From NCBI GenBank assembly GCA_947454055.1, contig CANGIS010000006.1, forward strand, positions 22,255-86,254: a stretch of DNA of 64,000 bases, read 5' to 3'. Made by a program: the position numbers and the translations under genes. A model generated the notes under the pieces. That model saw only the letters and a list, made by a program, of their open reading frames with translations. It was not told the DNA's origin and ran no database searches. Below are positions 54,131-63,182 of this stretch, in pieces (positions within the stretch are counted from its first letter, which is position 1; each line of letters begins with the position of its first letter). Origin of the DNA: Hyphomicrobiales bacterium. Its GTDB lineage: Bacteria > Pseudomonadota > Alphaproteobacteria > Rhizobiales > Beijerinckiaceae.

Positions 54131-54250
54131 CGTTATTGCGAACGAACGTGAAGCAACCCAGCTAGTGGAAATTCTTAAAGCGCCGCATTATCGTTGCACC
54201 CTCTAGTAAACCACCAATTGGGTTGCTTCGCTCATCGCTTCGCAATAACG
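54131..54250. repeat. Modular inverted-repeat element, copy 6 (short form)
   Basis: A 120-bp element: CGTTATTGCGAACGAACGTG, GAAGCAACCCAG, a middle with GCGCCGCATTATCGTTGCAC closely related to copy 5, then ATTGGGTTGCTTCGCTCATCGC...CGCAATAACG. The two end bases TT/AA changes (CGTTATT and AATAACG) are compensatory, keeping the inverted repeat perfect. Confidence 0.9.
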
Positions 54251-54282
54251 GGTCAATATTGCAACTATCCGGATCCCTCACC

Positions 54283-54993
54283 ATGAACACAGACGCCCTC
54301 CGCATTGACCTCGCAGCAGCCTTCCGCATGGCCGCGCATTTCGATTTGAACGAGGGAATCTGCAACCACTTCTCGGTGGCCATTCCGGGCGCTGACGAGC
54401 GCTATCTTCTCAACCCCTATGGCGTGCACTGGTCTGAAATGCAACCCGAGCATCTGCTGCTGGTCGATGGCCATGGCACCGTGCTGGAAGGCAAAGGCGA
54501 GGTGGAAGCCACCGCCCGCAACATCCATATTGCCGGTCACCGCGCCAACCCTAAGCATCTGTGCATTCTCCACACCCATATGCCGTTTGCCACCAGCCTG
54601 ACCATGATTGAACAGGGCCGTCTGGAGATGGCGCATCAAACCGCCGCCCGTTTTTATGGCCGCACGGCCTATGAAGAAGAATTCGGCGGCTTCGCGCTCG
54701 ACGAGAACGAAGGCGCCCGCATTGCAGGCGACCAAACCAACCGCGGCGACGCCGACATCGTCTTTTTAGCCAATCACGGCGTGATGGTGGGTGGCCCCTC
54801 GGTAGCGGTGGCGTTCGACGATCTTTATTTTCTGGAACGCGCCTGCCGCCAGCAGGTCTATGCGATGTCGACCGGCCGCCCGCTCAAAATCATCCCCGAA
54901 GCCGAATGCCGCCACACCGCCAGCCAATGGATGCAGGTGCTGGAATTCCAGGCAAACGAGCATTTCGAAGCGCTAAAGCGGGTAGTAGCTTAA
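54283..54993 (+). CDS. Class II aldolase/adducin family protein
   Basis: A 236-residue zinc-dependent aldolase/epimerase-like protein from ATG 54283 (earlier in-frame start lies in repeat copy 6). The fold starts RIDLAAAFRMAAHFDLNEGICNHFSVAIPG; zinc-binding His are in CILHTHMPFATSL and in FLANHGVMVGG, and the active-site Glu lies between. This family includes L-fuculose and rhamnulose phosphate aldolases; many single members are of unknown substrate. It is isolated, with repeat copies 5 and 6 before and copy 7 after. Confidence 0.88.
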   Translation: MNTDALRIDLAAAFRMAAHFDLNEGICNHFSVAIPGADERYLLNPYGVHWSEMQPEHLLLVDGHGTVLEGKGEVEATARNIHIAGHRANPKHLCILHTHMPFATSLTMIEQGRLEMAHQTAARFYGRTAYEEEFGGFALDENEGARIAGDQTNRGDADIVFLANHGVMVGGPSVAVAFDDLYFLERACRQQVYAMSTGRPLKIIPEAECRHTASQWMQVLEFQANEHFEALKRVVA

Positions 54994-55009
54994 GAAGCGG
55001 TTCCGAATT

Positions 55010-55181
55010 CGTCATTGCGAGCGAACGCGAAGCAACCCAGCTAGCGATTGTTTTGAAAACGCATTGTTACCGTTTCACTTGATCCTTCACCATCAGCTAG
55101 GTTGCTTCGCGTTCGTCACTCAAAACGATTCACAGGATCGTTTTGTTCGCTTCGCGAAATGCTCCTCACCTCGCAATGACG
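55010..55181. repeat. Modular inverted-repeat element, copy 7 (long form, opposite orientation)
   Basis: A 172-bp element whose extra module is on the right. It reads CGTCATTGCGAGCGAACGC, GAAGCAACCCAG, then CTAGGTTGCTTCGCGTTCGTC, AAAACGATTC-ACA-GGATCGTTTT, TTCGCTTCGCGAA, GCTCCTCACCTCGCAATGACG. It is the reverse orientation of copies 3 and 4. It lies in the 357-bp gap between the aldolase and imuA; the rest of the gap holds the palindrome at 55200 and the imuA promoter. Confidence 0.9.
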
Positions 55182-55199
55182 GGGATATTGCACCTCCCT

Positions 55200-55256
55200 T
55201 TGGACCGCGCGCCTCCCGGCGCGCTAGAAATGCGAGCCAGGAGGCTCGTGGTCCAA
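55200..55256. repeat. Three-armed palindrome (TTGGACC...GGTCCAA)
   Basis: Outer arms TTGGACC and GGTCCAA enclose two hairpins: GCGCGCC-TCCC-GGCGCGC and CGAGCC-AGGA-GGCTCG. The 57-bp sequence is a different palindromic family from the GAAGCAACCCAG elements. Similar cruciform intergenic repeats are known in rhizobial and methylobacterial chromosomes. Only one copy is in this window. Confidence 0.75.
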
Positions 55257-55277
55257 GAATGCGACACCCAATCCCGC

Positions 55278-55306
55278 TTGACTCCCCCACTCAAAAGCAC
55301 GATAAA
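55278..55306 (+). promoter_or_regulatory. Promoter of the imuA-imuB-dnaE2 operon
   Basis: TTGACT (55278-55283), a 17-bp spacer and GATAAA (55301-55306) make a plausible sigma-70 promoter directly upstream of, and touching, the LexA box. Confidence 0.55.
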
Positions 55307-55310
55307 AATA

Positions 55311-55325
55311 GAACATAAAGTGAAC
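55311..55325 (+). promoter_or_regulatory. LexA box (GAAC-N7-GAAC)
   Basis: GAACATAAAGTGAAC is an exact match to the alphaproteobacterial SOS operator, a direct repeat of GAAC spaced by seven bases. It lies 4 bp after the -10 hexamer and 26 bp before the imuA start, an ideal place to block transcription. Confidence 0.92.
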
Positions 55326-55350
55326 AAAATATCTGTCCCAGTGGTACCCC

Positions 55351-56163
55351 ATGTCCGTGTCATACGAGTCCCTCCATGCCTTGAAACAGTCGATGGAAAG
55401 CATCGGGCGAGACGGTGCGCGGCGGTTTGGCAGTCAGGAAACTGATCGGGTTCATTTAGGTTTTAATGAGGTTGATCAATCGCTTGGCGGCGGTCTTTTA
55501 CGCGGTGCTTCCCATGATATCCTCCCCAAATCCGCACAAGAAGGGGGAACAGCCACCGGTTTTGCGCTGGCCCTCGTCGCAAGGCTGGCGTTTGGCGTCC
55601 CTTGGGTCTGGGTCCGGCAGGACATGGCGGCACGGGAGGTCGGCGAACCCTATGGTCCGGGTTTGGCTGCCTTCGGATTGGACCCCGCAAGCCTTGTTCT
55701 GGTCACGGTTCCGGATGCCAAGGAAGCGCTGCGAGCGGCGGAAGAATCGTTGCGATGTCAAGCGCTTGGCGCTGTTCTCTTCGAGCCGTGGGGAGACCCG
55801 AAACAGCTCGATCTGACCGCCACACGACGGCTGGCGCTGGCAGCGGAGGAGAGTGGCGTCACGCTCATTACGCTGCGCAGCGGCGGGCATTTTCCTCTCG
55901 GTTCCTGCCGGACACGGTGGGAAATCGGGGCGGCGATCAGCCAATCGGAGGGAGGGGAAGGGCTCGGATTTCCGGCCTTTTCCGCCCGCCTAATTCTTAA
56001 TCGGCAGGCCGGAGCAGGAGGCCCCGGCGGCGCGTGGATGATGGAGTGGAATCATGGTAAGCATTTGTTCCAACAGGCGAATTTTGGCACTGGTCTTTCC
56101 CCGTCTAGCCACCGACCGGTTGCAAAGGCGACGCCAACCCTTCCTTTCAGGCACGCAAGCTAG
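55351..56163 (+). CDS. imuA: SOS mutagenesis protein ImuA
   Basis: A 270-residue RecA/SulA-like protein of the damage-inducible mutagenesis cassette. It has VHLGFNEVDQSLGGGLLRGASHDIL at the site where RecA has Walker A, but no GKT is present, as usual in ImuA. Later VWVRQDMAAREVGEPYGPGLAAFGLDP and RRLALAAEESGVTLITLRSG are family blocks. It interacts with ImuB and DnaE2 for translesion synthesis. Its last 110 bp overlap the imuB start in another frame. Confidence 0.92.
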   Translation: MSVSYESLHALKQSMESIGRDGARRFGSQETDRVHLGFNEVDQSLGGGLLRGASHDILPKSAQEGGTATGFALALVARLAFGVPWVWVRQDMAAREVGEPYGPGLAAFGLDPASLVLVTVPDAKEALRAAEESLRCQALGAVLFEPWGDPKQLDLTATRRLALAAEESGVTLITLRSGGHFPLGSCRTRWEIGAAISQSEGGEGLGFPAFSARLILNRQAGAGGPGGAWMMEWNHGKHLFQQANFGTGLSPSSHRPVAKATPTLPFRHAS

Positions 56164-57628
56164 GCTTCCTTTCGTCCTTTCCCAGAAAATGAAGGGAGCC
56201 TTGGTGATTGCGGCCATGGATCAGGTGGCCAGCCAAGCCGGCCTGACCATCGGCATGCCGCTGGCCACCGCCCATGCGCTATGCCCCGCGCTTGACGTGG
56301 TCGAGCATAATCCATTGGCCGATCTAACCTTTTTGGAGCGTCTCGCCGATTGGGTCGAGCGCTACACCCCCTGTGTCGGTCTCGTCCCATCCGATGGGTT
56401 GGCGCTCGACATTACAGGCGCGGCGCATCTTTTGGGTGGCGAAGAAAATCTGTTAAAAGATTGCCTTAACCGTTTCTCTTCCCAAGGTTTTTCAGTGTTC
56501 GGCGCGATTGCCGGAACCGCTGAAACCGCCCGCGCTATGGCGCTTTTCGGCAAAGGCGGTGTCCTTGCACCGGGCAGCGAGGCGGAGGCTGTTGCCCCCC
56601 TGCCCCTCGCAGCCCTCGGCATTGATGATCGCCTGACCCTCTCCTTGGCGCGGCTTGGGTTAAAAAGCATTGGCGACATTGCACAGCATCCCAGACCCCC
56701 CTTCGCCGCCCGCTTCGGTCGCGATTTGCTCGACCGGCTTGATCGGGTGCAAGGCCTTGTGGAAACAACAATTTCGCCGCGTCGTCCGCTCCCCGTCTAC
56801 ATCACCGAGCGCCGATTTGCAGAGCCCATAGGGCATGAGGACGATGTCCATCGCACCATTCTCACGCTGGCCGCCGACCTTGCCCGCCTGCTGGAACGGC
56901 AAGGCGAAGGGGCGCGCCGTTTGGAGCTGGCCTTCTTCCGCACAGACGGGACGATGCGGCGTTTGATGGTCGAAACAGCCCGTTCTTTACGCGACCCAAA
57001 AGCGATGATGCGGCTTTTTCGCGAGAGACTGGATGTTTTGGCCGATCCGCTCGATCCCGGCTTCGGGTTCGACGTCATCCGCCTGTCGGCCTCCGTCACA
57101 GAGCCCACCCCTGTTCATGAAGCCGATTTTTCCGGCCAGAACGATCTCTCCGAGGATGTTGCGGCCCTTGTCGAGCGGCTTGGCGCCCGCCTTAATCCTT
57201 CCCGCGTGCTGCGCCTTCAGCCGCAAGATACCCATGTGCCGGAACGCGCCTCCCGTTTTCTAAAAGCGCAAGAAGGCAATGCCGCGCTAGCCGCCGATTG
57301 GGAGCCATGGCGCGAGCCGGAGCTCCCCCCCGCGCGCCCCATCCGCCTGCTCGACCCGCCCGAACCGATTGAAGTGATTGCCGAAATGCCCGATGGCTCG
57401 CCCATCCGCTTCCGCTGGCGGCGCGTCTTTCATGTGGTCGTTAAAGCAGAGGGGCCGGAACGGATCGCGCCCGAATGGTGGCGGATTGTGGGAGAGACCA
57501 TGCCGCCAACGCGGGATTATTTCCGGGTTGAGGATGAAACAGGCACACGATTTTGGGTTTTCCGCGCGGGCCTTTACCTTCGGGAGTGCGAGCCCCCCGT
57601 CTGGTTCATGCACGGGCTTTTCGGGTGA
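56054..57628 (+). CDS. imuB: Inactive Y-family polymerase ImuB
   Basis: A 524-residue Y-family polymerase homologue. It starts with RRILALVFPRLATDRLQRRR, the usual ImuB N terminus, at ATG 56054 (GGAG 7 nt upstream), inside imuA. Little-finger and palm-like regions follow, but the acidic catalytic triad of active Y-polymerases is not evident; family members act as a scaffold linking the beta clamp, ImuA and DnaE2. C-terminal RDYFRVEDETGTRFWVFRAGLY is conserved. It overlaps dnaE2 by one base. Confidence 0.93.
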   Translation: MVSICSNRRILALVFPRLATDRLQRRRQPFLSGTQARLPFVLSQKMKGALVIAAMDQVASQAGLTIGMPLATAHALCPALDVVEHNPLADLTFLERLADWVERYTPCVGLVPSDGLALDITGAAHLLGGEENLLKDCLNRFSSQGFSVFGAIAGTAETARAMALFGKGGVLAPGSEAEAVAPLPLAALGIDDRLTLSLARLGLKSIGDIAQHPRPPFAARFGRDLLDRLDRVQGLVETTISPRRPLPVYITERRFAEPIGHEDDVHRTILTLAADLARLLERQGEGARRLELAFFRTDGTMRRLMVETARSLRDPKAMMRLFRERLDVLADPLDPGFGFDVIRLSASVTEPTPVHEADFSGQNDLSEDVAALVERLGARLNPSRVLRLQPQDTHVPERASRFLKAQEGNAALAADWEPWREPELPPARPIRLLDPPEPIEVIAEMPDGSPIRFRWRRVFHVVVKAEGPERIAPEWWRIVGETMPPTRDYFRVEDETGTRFWVFRAGLYLRECEPPVWFMHGLFG

Positions 57629-60600
57629 TGAACCCTGCCTATGCCGAACTGGCGGTGACGAGTAATTTCTCGTTTTTACGCGGCGCATCCCATCCCGAAG
57701 AACTTGTCGTTCAAGCGGCAAAGCTTGGCCTTGCGGGCCTTGGAATTGCGGACCGCAATTCGCTAGCCGGCGTCGTCCGCGCCCATGTCGCGCTTAAGGA
57801 AACCGACGCCGACACAACAGGCTTGCGCCTCGCCATCGGCTGCCGCCTCGTTTTTGCCGACGGCACGCCCGACATCTTAGCCTACCCAGAGGATCGCGCC
57901 GCCTATGGCCGCCTCTCGAAACTTCTCTCTCTCGGCAAGCGCCGCGCCGAAAAAGGCGCCTGCATCCTCCATCTCGATGATCTCCTCGCCGATTGCGAGG
58001 GGCTGCTCCTCATCCTGATGCCTCCTGAAAAGCCTGATACGGCTACAGAGACCGCCCTCCAGCAGCTTGCAAAGGCCTGCCATGGCTCTGTCTGGTTAGG
58101 CGCCACCGTTCCCTATAAAAGCCGCGACCGAAAGCATCTCTTGAACTTAAAATCGCTGGCTGAGGCCCATCAGGTGTCCCTGATCGCGCTGAACGATGCG
58201 CTCTACCACCTGCCAGAGCGCCGCGAGCTGCAAGATGTCCTCACTTGCATCCGCGAGCACGCCACCATCGATACCATCGGCAAGAGGCTCGAAGCCCATG
58301 CCGAGCGGCATTTGAAGCCCGCGGCCGAGATGCAACGCCTCTTCCGTCACGCGCCTGAAGCCATAACAGAGACCATCCGCTTTCTCGATCGCGCACGGTT
58401 TTCACTCAATGAGCTGCGCTATGAATATCCGGACGAGCCCGTCCCCAAAGGCAAAACGCCCCAACAACACCTCACCGATCTCGCATGGGAAGGCGCCCGT
58501 CGGCGCTACCCCAAAGGCGTGCCCGACCGCGTTAAAGCACTTGTCAACAAAGAGCTCGCCCTCATCGAAGAGCTCGATTACGCGCCCTATTTTTTAACCG
58601 TCAACGACATTGTGATCTTCGCGCGCTCGCAACACATCCTCTGTCAGGGGCGCGGATCGGCGGCAAACTCCGTCGTGTGCTACTGCCTTGGCATAACCTC
58701 CGTCGACCCCACCGAAATCGACGTGTTGTTCGAGCGTTTCATCTCGGCTGAACGGCGCGAACCGCCCGATATTGACGTCGATTTCGAGCATGAGCGGCGC
58801 GAGGAGGTCATTCAATGGATTTATCGGCGCTATGGCCGCGACCATGCAGGGCTTGCCGCCACCGTCATCAGCTATCGGCCGCGCAGTGCCATTCGCGATG
58901 TCGGCAAGGCGCTGGGACTGAGCGAAGATGTGACAGCAGCACTCGCCAACACCGTTTGGGGCTCATGGGGCAAAGGGCTCTCCGATAGCCAGATCACGGA
59001 AGCAGGACTTGATACCGCCAATCCGAAAATCCGGCGCGCGGTTAATCTGGCGATGGAAGTTCTGGGCTTTCCGCGCCATCTCTCGCAGCATGTCGGCGGC
59101 TTTGTGTTAACGCGCGGGCGGCTCGATGAGACGGTGCCCATCGGCAATGCCGCCATGGATGAGCGCACCTTCATCGAATGGGACAAAGACGATATTTCGG
59201 CTCTGGGCCTGATGAAAATCGATATTCTGGCGCTCGGCATGCTGACCTGCATCCGCAAAGCCCTTGATCTGATCGCCCAGCATGGGGGCCCGCTTTACGA
59301 CCTCGCCACCATCCCGCGCGAAGACCCGAGCGTCTATGCCATGCTGCAGCGGGCTGATTCCATCGGCGTTTTTCAGGTCGAAAGCCGGGCGCAAATGAAC
59401 ATGCTACCGCGCATGAAGCCCCATTGCTTTTATGACCTCGTGATCGAGGTTGCTATTGTGCGCCCCGGCCCCATTCAGGGCGACATGGTGCACCCCTATC
59501 TGCGCCGACGGCAAAAGAAGGAGAAGGTGCATTTTCCCTCGCCTTCTCCCGAACACGGCCCCGCCGATGAGTTGGAGCGCGTGCTTGGCAAAACGCTGGG
59601 CGTGCCTTTGTTCCAGGAGCAGGCCATGCGCATTGCCATTGAGGCGGCAAAATTCACGCCCGATGAGGCCAACAAGCTCCGCCGTGCCATGGCAACGTTT
59701 CGGCGCGTCGGCACCATAGGGCTGTTTCAGCAAAAAATGATCGATGGCATGGTGGGCCGCGGCTATGAGGCGGAGTTTGCCGAGCGGTGCTTCAAGCAGA
59801 TTGAAGGGTTTGGCGAATATGGTTTCCCCGAGAGCCATGCCGCTTCCTTCGCTCTCCTCGTCTATGTCTCGGCATGGCTAAAGCATCACCATCCGGCAGC
59901 CTTTGCTGCGGGCCTGCTCAATAGCCAGCCGATGGGCTTTTATGCCCCCGCACAAATCGTGCAGGACGCTTCAGCCCATGAGGTCGAGGTGCGTCCGCCC
60001 GACATGAATATGAGCCGCTGGAATGCAACGCTGGAAGAGCGCCATGATGAAAGCCTCGCACTTCGGCTTGGTTTTCGCCAAATTGACGGCTTTCGCGAGG
60101 ATTGGGCCGAACGCATCGTCAGCTTCCGCAACGGGTTTTATGCATCGCCCGAAATGTTGCAGCGCCGCGCCGAATTGCCCCTTCGCTCCCTCGTTCTGAT
60201 GGCAGAGGCCGATGCCATGCGCTCGCTTGGCCTCGACAGGCGCGAGGCCATTTGGGAGGTCCGTCGCCTGCCCGATGCCGAGCCGCTCCCCCTGTTCGAG
60301 GCGGCCAATGCCCGTGAGCTGGCCGAGGAGCCGCTGGTAACACTGCCTGCAATGCAGATGGGCGAGCACATCGTGGCCGATTATCAAACCCTCGGCCTCT
60401 CGCTTAAAGGCCACCCGATGGGGGTTCTACGCGCGCTTTATACGACGCACGGCATTTTGCCATGCCATCGGGTCAAAGAGCTTGTTCACGGCAAACGCGT
60501 GCGGGTAGCGGGCGTGGTTTTGATCCGGCAAAAGCCCGGCAGCGCCAAAGGCGTTGTGTTCATGACAATTGAAGATGAAGGCGGGATCGCCAATCTCGTG

Positions 60601-60873
60601 ATATGGCCCTCCTTGATGGAGCGTTTCAGAAAGGTCGTGATGGGCGCGCGTCTCGTATGGGTCGCGGCCCTTGTGCAGCGAAGCGAAGAAGGCATCGTGC
60701 ATTTGGTCGTCGAGCACATTGTTGATCGCTCGAGCGATCTTGCCCTTCTTTCCCATGAGAGCCTTCCTCTGATGCTCGCGCGTGCCGACGAGGTGAAGCG
60801 ACCTGTCCCGGAAGGGCGGGCGCATCATCCCCGCAATGCCCGTATCTTGCCCAAATCCCGCGATTTTCATTAA
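57628..60873 (+). CDS. dnaE2: Error-prone DNA polymerase DnaE2 (ImuC)
   Basis: A 1081-residue C-family polymerase for damage-induced translesion synthesis. It starts MNPAYAELAVTSNFSFLRGA at the imuB stop (TGATG). The PHP domain is N-terminal, the palm carries CQGRGSAANSVVCYCLGI and PPDIDVDFEHERREEVI with catalytic Asp residues, and the C-terminal OB-fold region includes VRVAGVVLIRQKPGSAKGVVFMTIEDE. It lacks the clamp and tau-binding tail of DnaE1. Operon imuA-imuB-dnaE2 under LexA. Confidence 0.97.
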   Translation: MNPAYAELAVTSNFSFLRGASHPEELVVQAAKLGLAGLGIADRNSLAGVVRAHVALKETDADTTGLRLAIGCRLVFADGTPDILAYPEDRAAYGRLSKLLSLGKRRAEKGACILHLDDLLADCEGLLLILMPPEKPDTATETALQQLAKACHGSVWLGATVPYKSRDRKHLLNLKSLAEAHQVSLIALNDALYHLPERRELQDVLTCIREHATIDTIGKRLEAHAERHLKPAAEMQRLFRHAPEAITETIRFLDRARFSLNELRYEYPDEPVPKGKTPQQHLTDLAWEGARRRYPKGVPDRVKALVNKELALIEELDYAPYFLTVNDIVIFARSQHILCQGRGSAANSVVCYCLGITSVDPTEIDVLFERFISAERREPPDIDVDFEHERREEVIQWIYRRYGRDHAGLAATVISYRPRSAIRDVGKALGLSEDVTAALANTVWGSWGKGLSDSQITEAGLDTANPKIRRAVNLAMEVLGFPRHLSQHVGGFVLTRGRLDETVPIGNAAMDERTFIEWDKDDISALGLMKIDILALGMLTCIRKALDLIAQHGGPLYDLATIPREDPSVYAMLQRADSIGVFQVESRAQMNMLPRMKPHCFYDLVIEVAIVRPGPIQGDMVHPYLRRRQKKEKVHFPSPSPEHGPADELERVLGKTLGVPLFQEQAMRIAIEAAKFTPDEANKLRRAMATFRRVGTIGLFQQKMIDGMVGRGYEAEFAERCFKQIEGFGEYGFPESHAASFALLVYVSAWLKHHHPAAFAAGLLNSQPMGFYAPAQIVQDASAHEVEVRPPDMNMSRWNATLEERHDESLALRLGFRQIDGFREDWAERIVSFRNGFYASPEMLQRRAELPLRSLVLMAEADAMRSLGLDRREAIWEVRRLPDAEPLPLFEAANARELAEEPLVTLPAMQMGEHIVADYQTLGLSLKGHPMGVLRALYTTHGILPCHRVKELVHGKRVRVAGVVLIRQKPGSAKGVVFMTIEDEGGIANLVIWPSLMERFRKVVMGARLVWVAALVQRSEEGIVHLVVEHIVDRSSDLALLSHESLPLMLARADEVKRPVPEGRAHHPRNARILPKSRDFH

Positions 60874-60949
60874 GCGCATAAGGGGCGGCTTGTCGGCTCA
60901 CGAACGGCCAGCTAGGTTCCCAAACAACAAGAATCGCGAGGAACCTCCC

Positions 60950-61882
60950 ATGCTCACCAGCTCGGCCCAAGGCGTGTACCCTATTGCGCCAACCCCCTTC
61001 CTCGAGGATGGCTCCCTTGACTGGAAGAGCACCGACCGCATGATCGATCATTATGTCGCCGCAGGAGCAACCGGCGTCACGATTTTGGGGATCATGGGCG
61101 AGGCACCCAAGCTCGACCAGAGCGAAGCGGTTGCCTTTGCCGAGCGCACCATCAATCGCGCGCCCCATCTGCCCTTTATCGTCGGCGTATCGGCCCCGGG
61201 CTTTGCCGCCATGCGGTCTTTGGCCCATGAAGTCATGCTGAAAGGGGCAGCAGGCGTTATGATCGCGCCGCCGCCCTCGCTTCGCACGGATGATCAGATC
61301 GTCACCTATTACGCGCAAGCCATTGAGGCGATCGGCAAAGACATCCCCTTTGTCATTCAGGACTACCCGCTCACTTTGAGCGTCATCATGACGCCCAATG
61401 TCATCCGCCGCATTATTATGGACCATCCGTCCTGTGTGATGCTGAAGCATGAGGATTGGCCGGGCTTGGAGAAAATTTCGACGCTCCGAAAATTCGAAGC
61501 CGAAGGCACGTTGCGCCACGTCTCCATTCTCACCGGAAACGGCGGCTTATTCCTCGATTTCGAGATGGAGCGCGGCGTTGACGGCGCGATGACGGGCTAT
61601 GCCTTCCCCGAATTACTGGTTGATGTTGTCAGCCTTCAAAAGGCAGGCCAACGCGATGAAGCCCATAATATTTTCGACGCGCATTTGCCTCTGATGCGCT
61701 ACGAGCAGCAACAGGGTGTCGGCTTAGCGGTTAGAAAATACTCGCTGATGCGGCGCGGTATTTTGGGTTCCGACGCCCAGAGAAAGCCCGGCGCCGGTTT
61801 AACCGCGACAGCTAAGGCGGAAGTCGAATACCTTCTCAAACGCCTCGCCGTTCACGACCCGCGTGCCGCCCAATTGGTCTGA
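60950..61882 (+). CDS. Dihydrodipicolinate synthase (DapA) family lyase
   Basis: A 310-residue TIM-barrel aldolase from ATG 60950 (GAGGAA upstream; earlier in-frame starts lie in dnaE2). Schiff-base Lys is K166 in CVMLKHEDWPGLEKIS, and the Tyr of the proton relay is Y139 in VIQDYPLTLS. The glyoxylate/pyruvate-binding GxxGE motif appears as GIMGEAPKLDQSE. It is a DapA-family member but the divergent C terminus (MRRGILGSDAQRKPGAGLT) suggests a sugar acid or hydroxyacid lyase rather than the lysine enzyme. Convergent with ureG, 2 bp apart. Confidence 0.88.
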   Translation: MLTSSAQGVYPIAPTPFLEDGSLDWKSTDRMIDHYVAAGATGVTILGIMGEAPKLDQSEAVAFAERTINRAPHLPFIVGVSAPGFAAMRSLAHEVMLKGAAGVMIAPPPSLRTDDQIVTYYAQAIEAIGKDIPFVIQDYPLTLSVIMTPNVIRRIIMDHPSCVMLKHEDWPGLEKISTLRKFEAEGTLRHVSILTGNGGLFLDFEMERGVDGAMTGYAFPELLVDVVSLQKAGQRDEAHNIFDAHLPLMRYEQQQGVGLAVRKYSLMRRGILGSDAQRKPGAGLTATAKAEVEYLLKRLAVHDPRAAQLV

Positions 61883-61884
61883 AG

Positions 61885-62505
61885 TTAGCTTTTCAGACCA
61901 CCCGCCCGTTCAATAAATTCAGCGACGACATCGACGCCGGTTCCATCGCGCACATTGGTGAATACGAAAGGCTTGCCCTTCCGCATCAAGGTGGCGTCGT
62001 GCTCCATCACCTCAAGGCTTGCCCCGACATAGGGGGCGAGGTCGATCTTGTTGATCACCAGAATATCGGAGCGTGTAATGCCTGGCCCGCCTTTGCGCGG
62101 AATTTTCTCGCCCCCCGAAACATCGATCACATAGACGGTGAGGTCAGCAAGCTCGGGTGAGAAGGTTGCTGCCAGATTATCCCCGCCTGACTCGATCAAA
62201 ATCAAATCCAGATTGGGAAATTTCCGGTTCATCGTATCGATGGCCGCGAGATTGAGCGAGCAATCTTCGCGGATAGCCGTATGGGGACAGCCGCCGGTCT
62301 CAACGCCCATGATCCGATCTTCCGGCAAGGCGCCTGCAACCGTTAAAAGGCGGGCATCTTCCTTCGTGTAGATGTCATTGGTTATGGCGCAAAGGTCGTA
62401 GATGTCTCTGAACCGCTTACAGAGCGCCTCGGTTAGAGCCGTTTTACCCGATCCTACGGGGCCACCAATGCCAACGCGAAGCGGGCCATGCGAAGAACGT
62501 GTCAT
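61885..62505 (-). CDS. ureG: Urease accessory GTPase UreG
   Basis: A 206-residue SIMIBI GTPase that powers nickel insertion into urease. Walker [16 protein letters not shown] is near residue 15, the nickel motif appears in [23 protein letters not shown] (Cys-Pro-His), then [19 protein letters not shown] and [13 protein letters not shown]. It has no His-rich N terminus, as UreE supplies that. It overlaps ureF by 4 bp (ATGA) and is the last visible gene of the ureC-E-F-G run. Confidence 0.97.
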   Translation of the reverse strand: MTRSSHGPLRVGIGGPVGSGKTALTEALCKRFRDIYDLCAITNDIYTKEDARLLTVAGALPEDRIMGVETGGCPHTAIREDCSLNLAAIDTMNRKFPNLDLILIESGGDNLAATFSPELADLTVYVIDVSGGEKIPRKGGPGITRSDILVINKIDLAPYVGASLEVMEHDATLMRKGKPFVFTNVRDGTGVDVVAEFIERAGGLKS

Positions 62506-63182
62506 GAGCGAAATAACCTTGTGTACTGGGTTTCATGGCGAAGCGAAGCGAGATCGGATCGAAAAGCCGAACTGCCGAGATCATCAAGCGACGCCGTCAT
62601 CCCTTCCGATGCGATGCGGCGAACAAGGGGAACGAGCGAAGCAATAATGCGTTGGCCATCCGTTTGCCCAATCGGCCCAAGTCGCACCGCAGATGAGACA
62701 AGATTGGCAACAAAGCCGAGCAAAAAGGCATCCAACACCGCATGAAGCGGCATCGCAAAACCCGCTGCTGCAACGCCCACTGCAATAGGATAGGCGACAT
62801 CGCCTTGATAGGAACGGCTTAAAAACTCAAGCGATCGGCTTGGCCATGCGGCCTTCGCCGCAGTTATAAACGCATTCCCTTGCGCGGACGCCTCAAGGTG
62901 GCGCTCGGCGGAGGGTTGCAGAGCGATGGCCAGTTCGGCGACCTCGCCTAGCTTTTCATGGTCAAGCTCTATGCTTGCCCGAAAGGCATGGGCCAGCAGG
63001 ATCGCATCCGTCCGGCCTGAGCCATATTCGAGAATATCGGCCATCCACGCCTGACAGCTCCCCGCATCGGAGAGATCACCCGCCTCTACCGCCCATTCTA
63101 ATCCGTGCGAATAGGCAAAGGCCCCGACCGGAAAGGACGGAGAGAGCCAAACCAGCAACGGTAAGGTTGCTCCCTCAGTCAT
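62502..63182 (-). CDS. ureF: Urease accessory protein UreF
   Basis: A 226-residue activator of UreG. It starts [35 protein letters not shown] at ATG 63182, the family-typical start. The frame is open further upstream, but that extension is a Met-rich antisense reading of the ureE His repeat and is not real. The C terminus [14 protein letters not shown] is conserved. It overlaps the ureE stop by 8 bp. Confidence 0.95.
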   Translation of the reverse strand: MTEGATLPLLVWLSPSFPVGAFAYSHGLEWAVEAGDLSDAGSCQAWMADILEYGSGRTDAILLAHAFRASIELDHEKLGEVAELAIALQPSAERHLEASAQGNAFITAAKAAWPSRSLEFLSRSYQGDVAYPIAVGVAAAGFAMPLHAVLDAFLLGFVANLVSSAVRLGPIGQTDGQRIIASLVPLVRRIASEGMTASLDDLGSSAFRSDLASLRHETQYTRLFRS

